Source of the DNA: Arion vulgaris
Taxonomy: Eukaryota; Mollusca; Gastropoda; Stylommatophora; Arionidae
Direction: 5' to 3'
DNA: 64,000 bases
Assembly: GCA_020796225.1 (NCBI GenBank)
Contig: CM036753.1
Location: 9,380,501-9,444,500, forward strand
A program made the position numbers and the translations under genes. Each line of letters starts with the position of its first letter. The stretch's first letter is position 1. A model generated the notes under the pieces. That model saw only the letters and a program-made list of their open reading frames with translations, searched no databases and was not told where the DNA came from. Of the stretch, positions 42,905 to 52,690 are shown in pieces.

Positions 42905-43054
42905 GGTCCCCACCCACACCACTGTCATTCTCAGTCGCATTTTACGACATGCGTCGAGAGGAGACAGTGATCCTTTTGGGGGCTAATAAGTAATAAACCA
43001 CACGCGTGATCATACCTTTAGTAAAATATTATTATTATTATTATTATTATTCAT
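42905..43054 (-). mobile_element. SINE-D-like fragment and (ATT)n
   Basis: ctcagtcgcattttacgaca followed by tgcgtcgagaggagacagtg is the inverse of the SINE-D segment gcatgtcgtaagagg...actg. An (ATT)n run lies at 43027-43053. Confidence 0.5.
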
Positions 43055-43315
43055 TGACTATCCTTAATTTTGACTTTGGACTCAGAATTCTCTAAAATAG
43101 TCTGTTCTGTTTCCGGATTTCAGTTGGAAATGAAGATTTTATTTTCTAAAATGGAAATCACACTTTTTTTTTCTCATGTCTGCCTGCAAGGAACAGCTGT
43201 GTAAGACAAGTTCTACTTTCTCTCTGTTGATTTATAATAACAGCGACTAGAAAAAATGTATCTTGAATGTGATGGGCAAGTGGTGTCTTATTTTATTGTA
43301 GCCTGTTCTAAAGTA

Positions 43316-43672
43316 TCGCGGTCTCTGTGGCTAAGTGGTTAAGCCCATTGCCTTCTGAGTCGAAAGTGGTGGATGTTGAACCCGGGACCGCGCCGTTCTG
43401 TTAACGAGTGCAGTTTTTCCAGAGACCCTAGGATTGTTGCTGGAGAAAAGGTGGTCGTGCTTTTTTCAATACTCTCGAAAAGGTGGCGTGCCATTGAGGG
43501 GTAAAACCGTGCATTGAAGTCAATCCTTCGCTTAAAAACCCTTTAAAGTAATAAAACATGGTCCCGTTAGGACAGTTGATAATATCAATCATCTAAAAGA
43601 GATGGGAGCACACATGGTTACTCACCGAAGTGCAATGATGATAATCATATCAATCAATCAATCAATCATCTA
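43316..43672 (+). mobile_element. SINE-A copy 8, full length with 3' tail
   Basis: The only copy with the full 3' region. Head gtctctgtggctaagtggtt (box A) and gtggatgttgaacccgggac (box B), then the body to aaaaccctttaaagtaataa. After that comes catggtcccgttaggacagt, gggagcacacatggttactc, accgaagtgcaatgatgata and (atca)n. The final ~80 bp is shared with retroposon family B, as expected if both use the same LINE machinery for 3'-end recognition. Confidence 0.9.
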
Positions 43673-43787
43673 CGTTGTATGGAAGTGTACGTTAATTTGC
43701 GTTGCTGGTGCACTGCAAGAAGCAAGAATGCATTGCTGGTGCACTGACTGCTTTGTCGGTCGCTGATTATTGTTGTACTACGCGATA

Positions 43788-44050
43788 ATGTGATGGAGAT
43801 ATGTTGGGCGTACTCTGAGAATAAATCATGAAAGAATCACAAAGCAAACAGTGAAGTAGGAGACAAATGGTTAAATAAAGAAATAACTCTCTAGGAAATC
43901 CCTGAAAAGAATTTTACTGAGTGGGGCGAGAAGTCGGAAACCAATTCCATAGAAGAGATTGAATGCGTTGCCCAGGATAGAGAGGTATGGAGAAGTTGAT
44001 TGCAGACTCCATGTAACATATAACGATAAGAGAGCAATACTACACAATAC
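43788..44050 (+). pseudogene. LINE-alpha 3' end remnant
   Basis: gatggagatatgttgggcgt, aaagcaaacagtgaagtagg, cctgaaaagaattttactga, aagagattgaatgcgttgcc, caggatagagaggtatggag and taacatataacgataagaga track the copy at 36.1 kb with many indels. Confidence 0.75.
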
Positions 44051-44566
44051 AAGCTGATGGCATCTTTAACGTCATCGTTTCTCACCAGATAGTCTTTTTT
44101 GTAGCAAAGTTTCTCCTGTCATCTGTCATCTTTCTCGTTTACCAAAATCGTGCAATGGAACAGTGTACAATCACTATATTCTGTACTAGCAAGATAACAG
44201 AGAACACATACTGCAAGAATATCCAACATACACGGAACAGAGAGAAAACACATGACCAACCCCCATAACAGTCCAAGACAAGCTATACGGAAATGTACAT
44301 AGACTCCGGTTGACCACTAACTACTTTAAAAGTATACATACAAATCGATGTCTAAAAACATTGGAAGAAGAAGAAGACTTTTATTCTGTAAGTTATAAAT
44401 CATCTACTTTAGAATATTTCTTAGTTATTTCAATTCTGCAACTTTATAATATTTTTGGTGCGGTTGCTAGACACTTGTATAACTGACCAGAAAAAGTTTA
44501 AGATTACTAACTTTTCATATATCTTTTGTTTCTGTTCTCGTGTCATTTCAGCTGCCGTCTTGATAA
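44051..44566. other. No feature recognised
   Basis: Contains gaagaagaagact near 44367, possibly another retroposon tail. Otherwise nothing. Confidence 0.45.
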
Positions 44567-44910
44567 ATCCAATTAATAATAATACCTCTTCTCGTACCGC
44601 TGTACGTTACATAGGGCCTGTAAGCAATTTCGCCATACCACTCTGTTCTGGGCAACACGTTAAATCTACTCCATGGAACTGACATAGATATTTCATGTCT
44701 CTCTCAGCATAGTTCGTTTACTGGTCTCTTTATGTCGTCCTTTCTTTCTTGAAACCTTTGAATCACACTTCAGTGCCTGCTTTGATATTCTTTGATCATT
44801 TGTTCTCAAGGTGTGTCCAGCATATCACCATCTTCTACTTCTTATAACAGTTGTTACTAGTGGTTGACCAGACATTTATCGGATTTCATCGCTTCTCCTG
44901 ACTTCTGATA
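44567..44910 (-). pseudogene. LINE-alpha 3' end remnant
   Basis: The minus strand starts near gtctggtcaaccactagtaa and continues ggtgatatgctggacacacc, aatatcaaagcaggcactga, gaaagaaaggacgacataaa. It ends cggtacgagaagaggtatta plus an ATT tail. Alignable over its full length with 36121-36510 without the palindrome. Confidence 0.82.
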
Positions 44911-45440
44911 GCTTCCATTATTAACTTGAAATTACTTGAAACCTTTTCTTTAGCAGTGAATAGAATTAATTTTCCCCCATTTTGGAGTTTTGGGACTTCT
45001 CCAACTACTTCCTTGCTAGTGTTTTATGTAGTTTATGGGTCTGTTTATGTCTTTGTTTCACGATAATTGACATCTCTATACGTGTCTGTAATAATCCTTC
45101 TTCCATGTTCTATTTTTCATTGTGTTCTAATTCTTTGATCTCTGTTTTGAGTTCGGGTAGTGCATATAAATACGAAGAGGCAGTGTTGGCATCTTGAATG
45201 AATCTAAATTTTTCTTGTGCAATTTCTGGATTAAACTGAGCTAGATTATTGTATTTGGTTGAGAAGTGTTGCTTTGTTATCATTGTTGTGTCACAGCTAT
45301 TCGTTATTTTTTGTATCAGCAGGTTACTAATTTTTTTTTTTTTAAATCACTCTCGGCAGAAGAAAACTATCTAGCAAGTTATTCATGCTATTGCGTTTGT
45401 AAACAAAAGTAAATAAGGAACCGTTTTTCATACCATGAGT
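44911..45440. other. No feature recognised
   Basis: No repeats or domains. Confidence 0.5.
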
Positions 45441-45444
45441 TACC

Positions 45445-45680
45445 CTTAGTCTGGCCTAGTGGGAGCGGATTACCGAACGGATTAAAACGCGGCTCCCGTG
45501 CAGGAGGCCCGTGTTCAATATGCGGTAAGGCTAAAGATTTTTTTCTGTTGTGAACATAATGAAAAATTATAACCTGAAAAGTTTCGCAGCGACTAAATTA
45601 AATTAAGACATTAAATTATTCAGGCTCTCGTCCCACCTGTTCTACACCGCCCTAAGAAGCGGTACTGCAGGTAGTAACAA
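45445..45680 (+). mobile_element. SINE-E copy 1
   Basis: gtctggcctagtgggagcgg (box-A-like), ggctcccgtgcaggaggccc, gtgttcaatatgcggta (box-B-like), then ggctctcgtcccacctgttc and taagaagcggtactgcaggt. The inverse copy is at 53.8-54.0 kb. Confidence 0.72.
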
Positions 45681-45754
45681 CATTTTTTAAATATACAATT
45701 TTATTCTTGCATTTTTCTGTGACCAACACCAACTTTACTTCACATTGTTTCTCT

Positions 45755-45893
45755 AGAGCACCAAATGAGACTGAGTCGTTCTGACAGCCGTACGGGCAGG
45801 AAAAAAAATAACACTTCTAATTTGGAATTCGATCCTGGCAGCAACTGCCGTCGAAGCAAGTGCACTAACCACTACGCTATCGCGGATTGTAAG
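45755..45893 (-). mobile_element. tRNA-headed SINE-K fragment
   Basis: The minus strand reads cgcgatagcgtagtggttag (box A) and gccaggatcgaattccaa (box B), about 45 bp apart. A single copy in the window, placed tightly between SINE-E and SINE-C. Confidence 0.6.
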
Positions 45894-45927
45894 CCCTTAC
45901 TTTACAAAACATTAAATATACATTACT

Positions 45928-46142
45928 GTTTTTTTTGGTTTTTTCCGATCCAGAAGCACTTGAGCTGAAAGCTCTTAGGCTCGGTGTCATGGACATTGTA
46001 ACCCTTCGGCTCGGTGCCACGAACACCGTAAATCTGGGGAACCTGTAGCTTTTCTGCCAGTCCGCGGAGTTGAACCCGCACTTACAGAGGACTAGTCACC
46101 CGTGGTCCAACGCACTACGAACACGCTGGGCACGCGGGCATA
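45928..46142 (-). mobile_element. SINE-C copy 2
   Basis: Inverse of 20363-20580: gctcggtgtcatggacattg, gtaaatctggggaacctgta, gcggagttgaacccgcactt, gtccaacgcactacgaacac. Few differences from copy 1. Confidence 0.88.
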
Positions 46143-46587
46143 CATTACTGTTAAATATACATTACCGTTAACGTTACATTACTGTTAAATATACATGACT
46201 CTAGAACAGCTCTGCTCAACGCGGTACCGACGGGAGCATGACGACCGAGTGATACATCCATGAAGCCCTGTTTGACTCCGTCTGAATGTAACGCTAATTA
46301 AAATATCAAGAAAACAAATTATTTCTAAATAATAAGATTTTCAGTATTTTGTGTCAGTAGAATATAATTGTTAAACATTAAAGAGTATTATTTGTTATGG
46401 ATGTTATAATTAATATTACTTTTTGTTATTTGTACTGCTTTTATTATTGTTAGTATTTTTCTTGCAAGTGTCATATGGTGCCCGTACCTCCTCTACAGTC
46501 ATTAGTCAGATTCGCCTAAATATACAGACAAAACTGTTGGACACTACAATATATAATATATATATGTGCTCTGTAATATATAATTAA
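46143..46587. other. No feature recognised
   Basis: AT-rich. Begins with a small duplication of tacattactgttaaatatac. Confidence 0.5.
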
Positions 46588-46832
46588 AGGAAAATGAAAA
46601 TTGTGGTATATCCTAAAGGACGTAGCCATCAACTACAGTAAACGATTCGTTGATTTTCTAGGCACCACTTATACGTTCAGTAGTTTGTCATTGCTTTCTG
46701 AACGGGTGGCGACATCGTTCTTTAGTTAAAATCAACGGAAACAATTTGCAAACTGTCCGCAGCGTTATTCCAACTTAGAACGTCGGGGTTAATAGACCGA
46801 GTCACTAACCCCTAGGCCACAGACGCCACATA
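46588..46832 (-). mobile_element. SINE-B copy 4
   Basis: gtggtatatcctaaaggacg, agccatcaactacagtaaac, ttgattttctaggcaccact, gtttgtcattgctttctgaa, with the head at the right edge (gtggcctaggggttagtgac on the minus strand). It is uninterrupted at the site where copy 1 holds the piggyBac-like element. Confidence 0.87.
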
Positions 46833-46887
46833 AATTATTAATGTTTATTTTCAATTTTGTTGTTACTTTTTCGTTTCTTCTTCTTCT

Positions 46888-47135
46888 TCTACATTGAACG
46901 CTCCATATCGACCACTCGTGTGATTAACACTTCGTGTGATTTATATGTGATCTGAGCCTAAGAGCGATTATATGTTTGCCAGTTATGCTCCTACAAGTAG
47001 GCCAGCACATCCGATTTATGCGATGCTTTTTAGTTACTAGGTTTCTTCCTAGGTCCTACATCAGTCGCCTCTTACGACATGCCTTGAAGGTAGCAGTGGT
47101 AGTATTCTTTGCTCAACTTGCTAGCCACAACACCA
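46888..47135 (-). mobile_element. SINE-D copy (minus)
   Basis: cgctccatatcgaccactcg, atatgtgatctgagcctaag, gctcctacaagtaggccagc, cttcctaggtcctacatcag and cgcctcttacgacatgcctt form the inverse of SINE-D. cttcttcttcttctac precedes it as its 3' tail. Confidence 0.82.
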
Positions 47136-47632
47136 CACGAACGAATTTTTCATTTGATTTATGTTTTTTATTTTTTTTTTGTATTTAATATATCTGCTGT
47201 ATTATTACTTGTCTGGTCAATTCAATGAAAACAACGTTGTATCTGAGTCAGTTAGATCTATGGCTTACTATTTATTTCCTCATGATTGCTTCCAATTAAA
47301 TCAAGTACAGGGAAACAATGGACTAGACGTGACAGGAGTGGAATAGTAACTATTTTTAGAAACAATTCAATGTAGAACACAAAAGTCTTGAAACATAGTA
47401 CCTGGAAGCCGGGTCAAAACATGAATGAACAAAGAAGCCTGTTCTTGTCACGTATCAAAATAGACTGTTCTGCTTGAACTATGTGTAGATTAGTCTATTT
47501 TTAGCATATGTACACTAGACAAGTATATGTCGAGGATTAATATAGATTTTCTTTTTCGATATTTGTTTTTAACAAAGCACTTAATAGACCCAAGTGATGA
47601 CTCTATCGGGACATAATGGGGGACAAAACAGA
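47136..47632. other. No feature recognised
   Basis: No repeats or domains. Confidence 0.5.
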
Positions 47633-47640
47633 ACAGGTAC

Positions 47641-47791
47641 CAGGCCGGTTCGTCATTAAGAGCCAGTGGGGCCCGGCCGCACCATTAATAAAAAGGGGGA
47701 ATAACTTCCCGGAATAGTAAATGCTAAAAAAACATGTTTCCGAAAATTTCTGTCTGACCCTACCAAGAAAAATGACAACGAGCCGCCACTG
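47641..47791. mobile_element. hAT-type MITE, copy 3
   Basis: 151 bp. The left end is caggccggttcgtcattaag, and the right end read inward is cagtggcggctcgttgtcat. The 8-bp target duplication acaggtac at 47633-47640 and 47792-47799 is perfect. The interior has the same subterminal gccagtggggcccggcc as copy 1. Confidence 0.93.
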
Positions 47792-48029
47792 ACAGGTACA
47801 ATACAATAATTGAAGTTAGAGGGAAACATTATATGATGGACAAAACCAATTTTTTTTCCGAATGTACCATCTTGGCATGAGATTAGAAATGTTGAAGTTT
47901 TATTACAGCTGACTTTTGATGTGAAGATGACGCATCATCTGATCTATCTAATCGTATGTGTTAGATACGTGTTCACTGTTAGATTTAACAGTTATTATCA
48001 GCAAATACTGTGGACACTTGAACAAAAGT

Positions 48030-48185
48030 TATGTCAGGAAAAGTTTACAGAATGGCGCTAGAAAAGATGGTATATCCGGGAAAGTCTACACAACGGGAAC
48101 TAGAAAAGATGATATATCTGGAGAAGTCTGCACAATGAGCGCTAGAAAAGATGATATCACAGATATCAGAAGAAGTCTACACACT
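48030..48185. repeat. Degenerate ~44-bp tandem repeat x 3-4
   Basis: gctagaaaagatg followed by gtatatccgggaaagtctac or gatatatctggagaagtctg recurs three to four times with substitutions. The flanks 47800-48030 are unrecognised. Confidence 0.75.
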
Positions 48186-48207
48186 AGGCACATTTTCACA
48201 ATGAATC

Positions 48208-48252
48208 TACAGTTTCTCTCTCTCTCTCTTTCCCTCTCTCTCTCTTACTCGT
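48208..48252. repeat. CT-rich microsatellite
   Basis: tctctctctctctttccctc-type run. Confidence 0.9.
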
Positions 48253-48950
48253 TTAGGATATCTTCTTTTTGATCGATATTTATTATACAAATATAATGTA
48301 TTTGATTTTACCCATCCCTTATATAGTTTACTTGTATTCTGTACCGCTTTCTTGATTTTAGCCTTTCGCTGTGCCACTTTTTGTTTCTTTGGGTTTTTTG
48401 GGGCTTTTTTACAACATTTTGTTTTAAAAATAATATTCATTAACCGACATAAACGGAATAAATAGTTGAATTAGAACATGTGTAACTAATGATGTTTCTG
48501 TACTAGGATTACAAGATTTATAAATGGATTGTTACTCAAGTAGGATTGGGAATATGAGAGATAAATGAAAACATTTTTTTAAACCGGGGAGTTAGATGAA
48601 CCATCAGCATACATCTCATTGAGTTAACATATGCTGGTAGTGAGTGATCCCCAGTGGGTGTTTCCGAAATGCTTTAAGATAGGATTAAGTGCAAATAACC
48701 AGTAAAAAGTTCACAGAAACATTGCACATAACGGAAATCTAAGATCAGATTCATTGATTGTAAACAATAGTTCAATTCATAATATATGTAATCACAGCGT
48801 GCGATATGTAATTTGCTTGTATTTATAATTGATTGATTTATTGATTTATTTAGAGACATTCCCACATTGAAGATTGACTACTGTATCTCCACCACTTCAA
48901 ATTCCTAGAATTTCTTGTACATTCTCAGAAACTATTCCTTGAGCAATATT
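48253..48950. other. No feature recognised
   Basis: AT-rich. Confidence 0.5.
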
Positions 48951-48954
48951 GTTT

Positions 48955-50245
48955 TCTCCCGTCTGGAGCCGGGGACCGTAAGGGAAGCAAAGAATAGTAC
49001 CCCGGCGACCAACATGACATGTCGCAAGTGTAAGGGAATCAAAGAATAGTACCCCGGCGACCTACATGACATGTCGCAAGTGTAAGGGAATCAAAGAATA
49101 GTACCCCGGCGACCTACATGACATGTCGCAAGTGTAAGGGAATCAAAGAATAGTACCCCGGCGACCTACATGACATGTCGCAAGTGTAAGGGAATCAAAG
49201 AATAGTACCTCGGCGACCTACATGACATGTCGCAAGTGTAAGGGAAGCAAAGAATAGACCCGGCGACCAACATGACATGTCGCAAGTGTAAGGAAAAAAT
49301 AGTACCGGCGACCTACATGACATGTGCAAGTGTAAGGAATCAAAGAATAGTACTCGGCGACCTACATGACATGTCGCAAGTGTAAGGAAGCAAAGAATAG
49401 TACCCCGGCGACCAACATGACATGTCGCAAGTGTAAGGGAAGCAAAGAATAGTACCCCGGCGACCTACATGACATGTCGCAAGTGTAAGGGAAGCAAAGA
49501 ATAGTACCCCGGCGACCTACATGACATGTCGCAAGTGTAAGGGAATCAAAGAATAGTACCTCGGCGACCTACATGACATGTCGCAAGTGTAAGGGAAGCA
49601 AAGAATAGTACCCCGGCGACCAACATGACATGTCGCAAGTGTAAGGGAAGCAAAGAATAGTACCCCGGCGACCTACATGACATGTCGCAAGTGTAAGGGA
49701 ATCAAAGAATAGTACCCCGGCGACCTACATGACATGTCGCAAGTGTAAGGGAAGCAAAGAATAGTACCCCGGCGACCTACATGACATGTCGCAAGTGTAA
49801 GGGAAGCAAAGAATAGTACCCCGGCGACCAACATGACATGTCGCAAGTGTAAGGGAATCAAAGAATAGTACCCCGGCGACCAACATGACATGTCGCAAGT
49901 GTAAGGGAATCAAAGAATAGTACCTCGGCGACCTACATGACATGTCGCAAGTGTAAGGGAAGCAAAGAATAGTACCCCGGCGACCTACATGACATGTCGC
50001 AAGTGTAAGGGAATCAAAGAATAGTACCCCGGCGACCTACATGACATGTCGCAAGTGACGATATTATTTAGGACCTATGGAAGAAACTACCCAAGTAAAT
50101 AAAAATTATCGCAGAAATTGGATATGCTGGTCTACTTGTAGGCGCATAACTGTCACAGCGTACAATCGTTTTTAGGCTCAGATCACATACAAATCACACA
50201 TAGCGGTTGACAAGTGGTCGATATGGAACGTTTGAAGAAGAAGAA
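48955..50245 (+). mobile_element. SINE-D with a 1.07-kb internal array
   Basis: Head cccgtctggagccggggacc at 48958. The 3' body resumes at about 50060 (aggacctatggaagaaacta, aattggatatgctggtctac, ttgtaggcgcataactgtca, gtggtcgatatggaacgttt, (gaa)n). The two halves flank the 52-bp array and join into one ordinary ~250-bp SINE-D if a single unit is kept. Confidence 0.9.
48985..50058. repeat. 52-bp minisatellite derived from SINE-D
   Basis: About 20 units of gtaagggaatcaaagaatag, taccccggcgacctacatga, catgtcgcaa, gt. Each part aligns with SINE-D copy 1 at 23970-24030 (gcaagggaagcaaataacag, tatcactgcaacctata, gcatgtcgtaa). Variants at two sites (aatc/aagc, acctac/accaac) recur in blocks, suggesting several-unit duplications. 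Units at 49250-49340 lose bases. Confidence 0.96.
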
Positions 50246-51104
50246 AAAGGGCAATATTTATTCCCCCTAATTTATTCCTCTTGTCCGATTGTGCAACCAA
50301 TCCTTTTAGTAGAGTTTTCCAAATAGAGTTAGAAGACTTGGCATGAGTTGGTTGAAGGTGTATGCTCCAATCGAGGTTAAAAAGGCAAAGAGAGGGAGAG
50401 AGAAACATTTTAACAACGAAAGATTTGAAGATAAAAAATGAGATAAAAATTAGAGAACAAACAAAGATAATAGTCATAGAGAAGAAAACTATGAAAACAT
50501 ATCCTAGGAAATCGAATGAAATAATTATACATTTGTCTAGACTAGACGATACTGTAACAAAATAATCACCCAAAAAACACATCGTCGAATTCCTTTCATG
50601 TTATTTTCTCATAAAAATAGAACTCCTTTTATTTTATTTGTTGGTTGTGGATAAATCAATATATGAATTTTTCTTTTGAATTGCTCTGTTCAACAATTTT
50701 CTGGGAGGCGTTTGTCTGTTTCCTTCTGGTTTCAAAGTGTGTCTGCGTATGCGTATGAAAGTAATAACAAATAAGGCTTGTTTTCTCTCGGTATTTAAGT
50801 TTCCCAATAATAATAATATTACTGTAGTCGGTATTATTACCAGTCATTGCTACAATTATTATATTGTTACAGACTATGAAATAGTTCCCTTTCACTTGTT
50901 TCTCTGTTATCTCTTCATATAGATGTCATGATAACACTGACAATTATAATCTTACTCTAAGTTTCTGAAAGATTTTCAATTTCTCGACTTCCTTCACAAT
51001 ATCATTTACTCTGACTTCTGTCCAATATTTTAATTTCTGTTCAATTTTTTTCCTGTCTACCTCTTTGTTGTTTTCTTTACACGGTTTCGGAAGAGGTTTT
51101 AACA
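50246..51104. other. No feature recognised
   Basis: A 134-codon minus frame (50178-50582) is hydrophobic in places but has no recognisable family and overlaps the SINE-D tail. Confidence 0.45.
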
Positions 51105-51478
51105 AGATTTTAAGGTTTTAACAAGATTTTAAGGTTTTAACAAGATTTTAAGGTTTTAACAAGATTTTAAGGTTTTAACAAGATTTTAAGGTTTTAACAA
51201 GATTTTAAGGTTTTGACAAGATTTTAAGGTTTTAACAAGATTTTAAGGTTTTACAAGTTTAAGTTTTAACAAGATTTTAAGTTTTGACAAGATTTTAAGG
51301 TTTTAAAAGATTTTAAGGTTTTGACAAGATTTTAAGGTTTACAAGATTTTAAGGTTTTACAAGATTTTAAGGTTTTAACAAGATTTTAAGGTTTTGACAA
51401 GATTTTAAGGTTTTAACAAGATTTTAAGGTTTTGACAAGATTTTAAGGTTTTAACAAGATTTTAAGGTTTTGACAAGT
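51105..51478. repeat. 19-bp minisatellite, ~20 copies
   Basis: Unit aaggttttaacaagatttt, with a/g variation (ttaac/ttgac). Deletion-rich units lie at 51250-51350. Confidence 0.95.
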
Positions 51479-51718
51479 GTCTAATACCGTATATTTTTTA
51501 TTATATAACATAGTTTCTGAATATGATCGATATCTTTCAACAGGTAATCTTCTCAAGTTCTGTGTTTATAAATTGACTGAAGTATAAAATTGGATACAGA
51601 GATGGGGCATGTTGTCTATGAGAGAAAGAAATTAAGAAGGGCTGCTATAGTAGCACAGTTCTGCTCAGGACAAGTTACCTGATAATAATAATGTATAAAC
51701 AGCAACTTTTGTTTGGTA

Positions 51719-51960
51719 AAAGGATCTACAGACTGAGGAGTGGCATTATTGCACCGGTTTTGACCCCATATGGCTCGGTCCCTATTGCAGAAAAGGTACG
51801 CCACCGGTCGAGAGTATTAAAGAAAGCACGAACACGGTAGCTCCATCAACAATCCTAGTGGTTTATCTGGAAAAAAAATATTCTTGGAACAGAAAGTCGT
51901 TGTTTGAATTCGAACTCTCGACCTTCGGAGCGCAAGACTAGGGCGTAGCTATTTAGCCAT
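51719..51960 (-). mobile_element. SINE-A copy 9
   Basis: ttattgcaccggttttgacc, ccatatggctcggtccctat, acgccaccggtcgagagtat, tttgaattcgaactctcgac (box B region), then the head tatttagccatagcaacccc. The head continues straight into the 21-bp array. Confidence 0.85.
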
Positions 51961-52560
51961 AGCAACCCCCTCACTTAGCCATATAACCCTACAGCCATAG
52001 CAACCTCACTAGCCATAGCAACCCCTCACTTAGCCATGCACAGCAACCCCTCACTTAGCCATAGCAACCCCTCACTTAGCCATAGCAACCCCTCACTTAG
52101 CCATAGCAACCCCTCACTTAGCCATAGCAACCCCTCACTTAGCCACTAGCAACCCCCTCACTTAGCCATAGCAACCCCTCACTTAGCCATAGCAACCCTC
52201 ACTTAGCATGTAGCAACCCCTCACTTAGCTATAGCAACCCCTCACTTAGCCAAGCAACCCCTCACTTAGCCATAGCAACCCCTCACTTAGCCATAGCAAC
52301 CCCTCACTTAGCATAGCAACCCCTCACTTAGCCATAGCAACCCCTCACTTAGCCATAGCAACCCCTCACTTAGCCATAGCAACCCCTCACTTAGCCATAG
52401 CAACCCTTGCCATAGCACCTCACTTAGCCATAGCAACCCCTCACTTAGCCATAGAACCCCTACTTAGCCATAGCAACCCCTCAGCAATAGCAACCCCTCA
52501 CTTAGCCATAGCAACCCCTCACTTAGCCATAGCAACCCCTCACTTAGCCATAGCAACCCC
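51945..52560. repeat. 21-bp minisatellite derived from the SINE-A head
   Basis: About 27-28 copies of agcaacccctcacttagcca plus t. SINE-A heads read cacttagccacagagacc on this strand, and copy 9 has tatttagccatagcaacc at the junction, so the unit is that head plus about three bases. Scattered deletion-bearing copies occur throughout (52140, 52200, 52405, 52450-52490). Confidence 0.96.
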
Positions 52561-52589
52561 ACCAACTCTTTTTCCTAACATAGGAAGAA

Positions 52590-52690
52590 TTGTGGAATAC
52601 GGTGTTAGATTTGTATTTTTCATTGACCATCGAACAAATAATAGGAGATGTGGTCAACTTACATTTTTCATTGACCATCGAACAAGTTGC
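52590..52690 (-). mobile_element. SINE-F tail fragment, internally duplicated
   Basis: tacggtgttagatttgtatt and tttcattgaccatcgaacaa, then aggagatgtggtcaacttac, and again tttttcattgaccatcgaac. These match the distal part of SINE-F (37725-37780), with one segment repeated. Confidence 0.6.

Noticed and set aside
42603..42986. A 127-codon ORF with hydrophobic stretches
   Set aside because: It runs into a SINE-D fragment, with no domain or conserved partner.
50178..50582. A 134-codon minus ORF with possible membrane segments
   Set aside because: It begins within the SINE-D tail, and the composition follows local T-richness.
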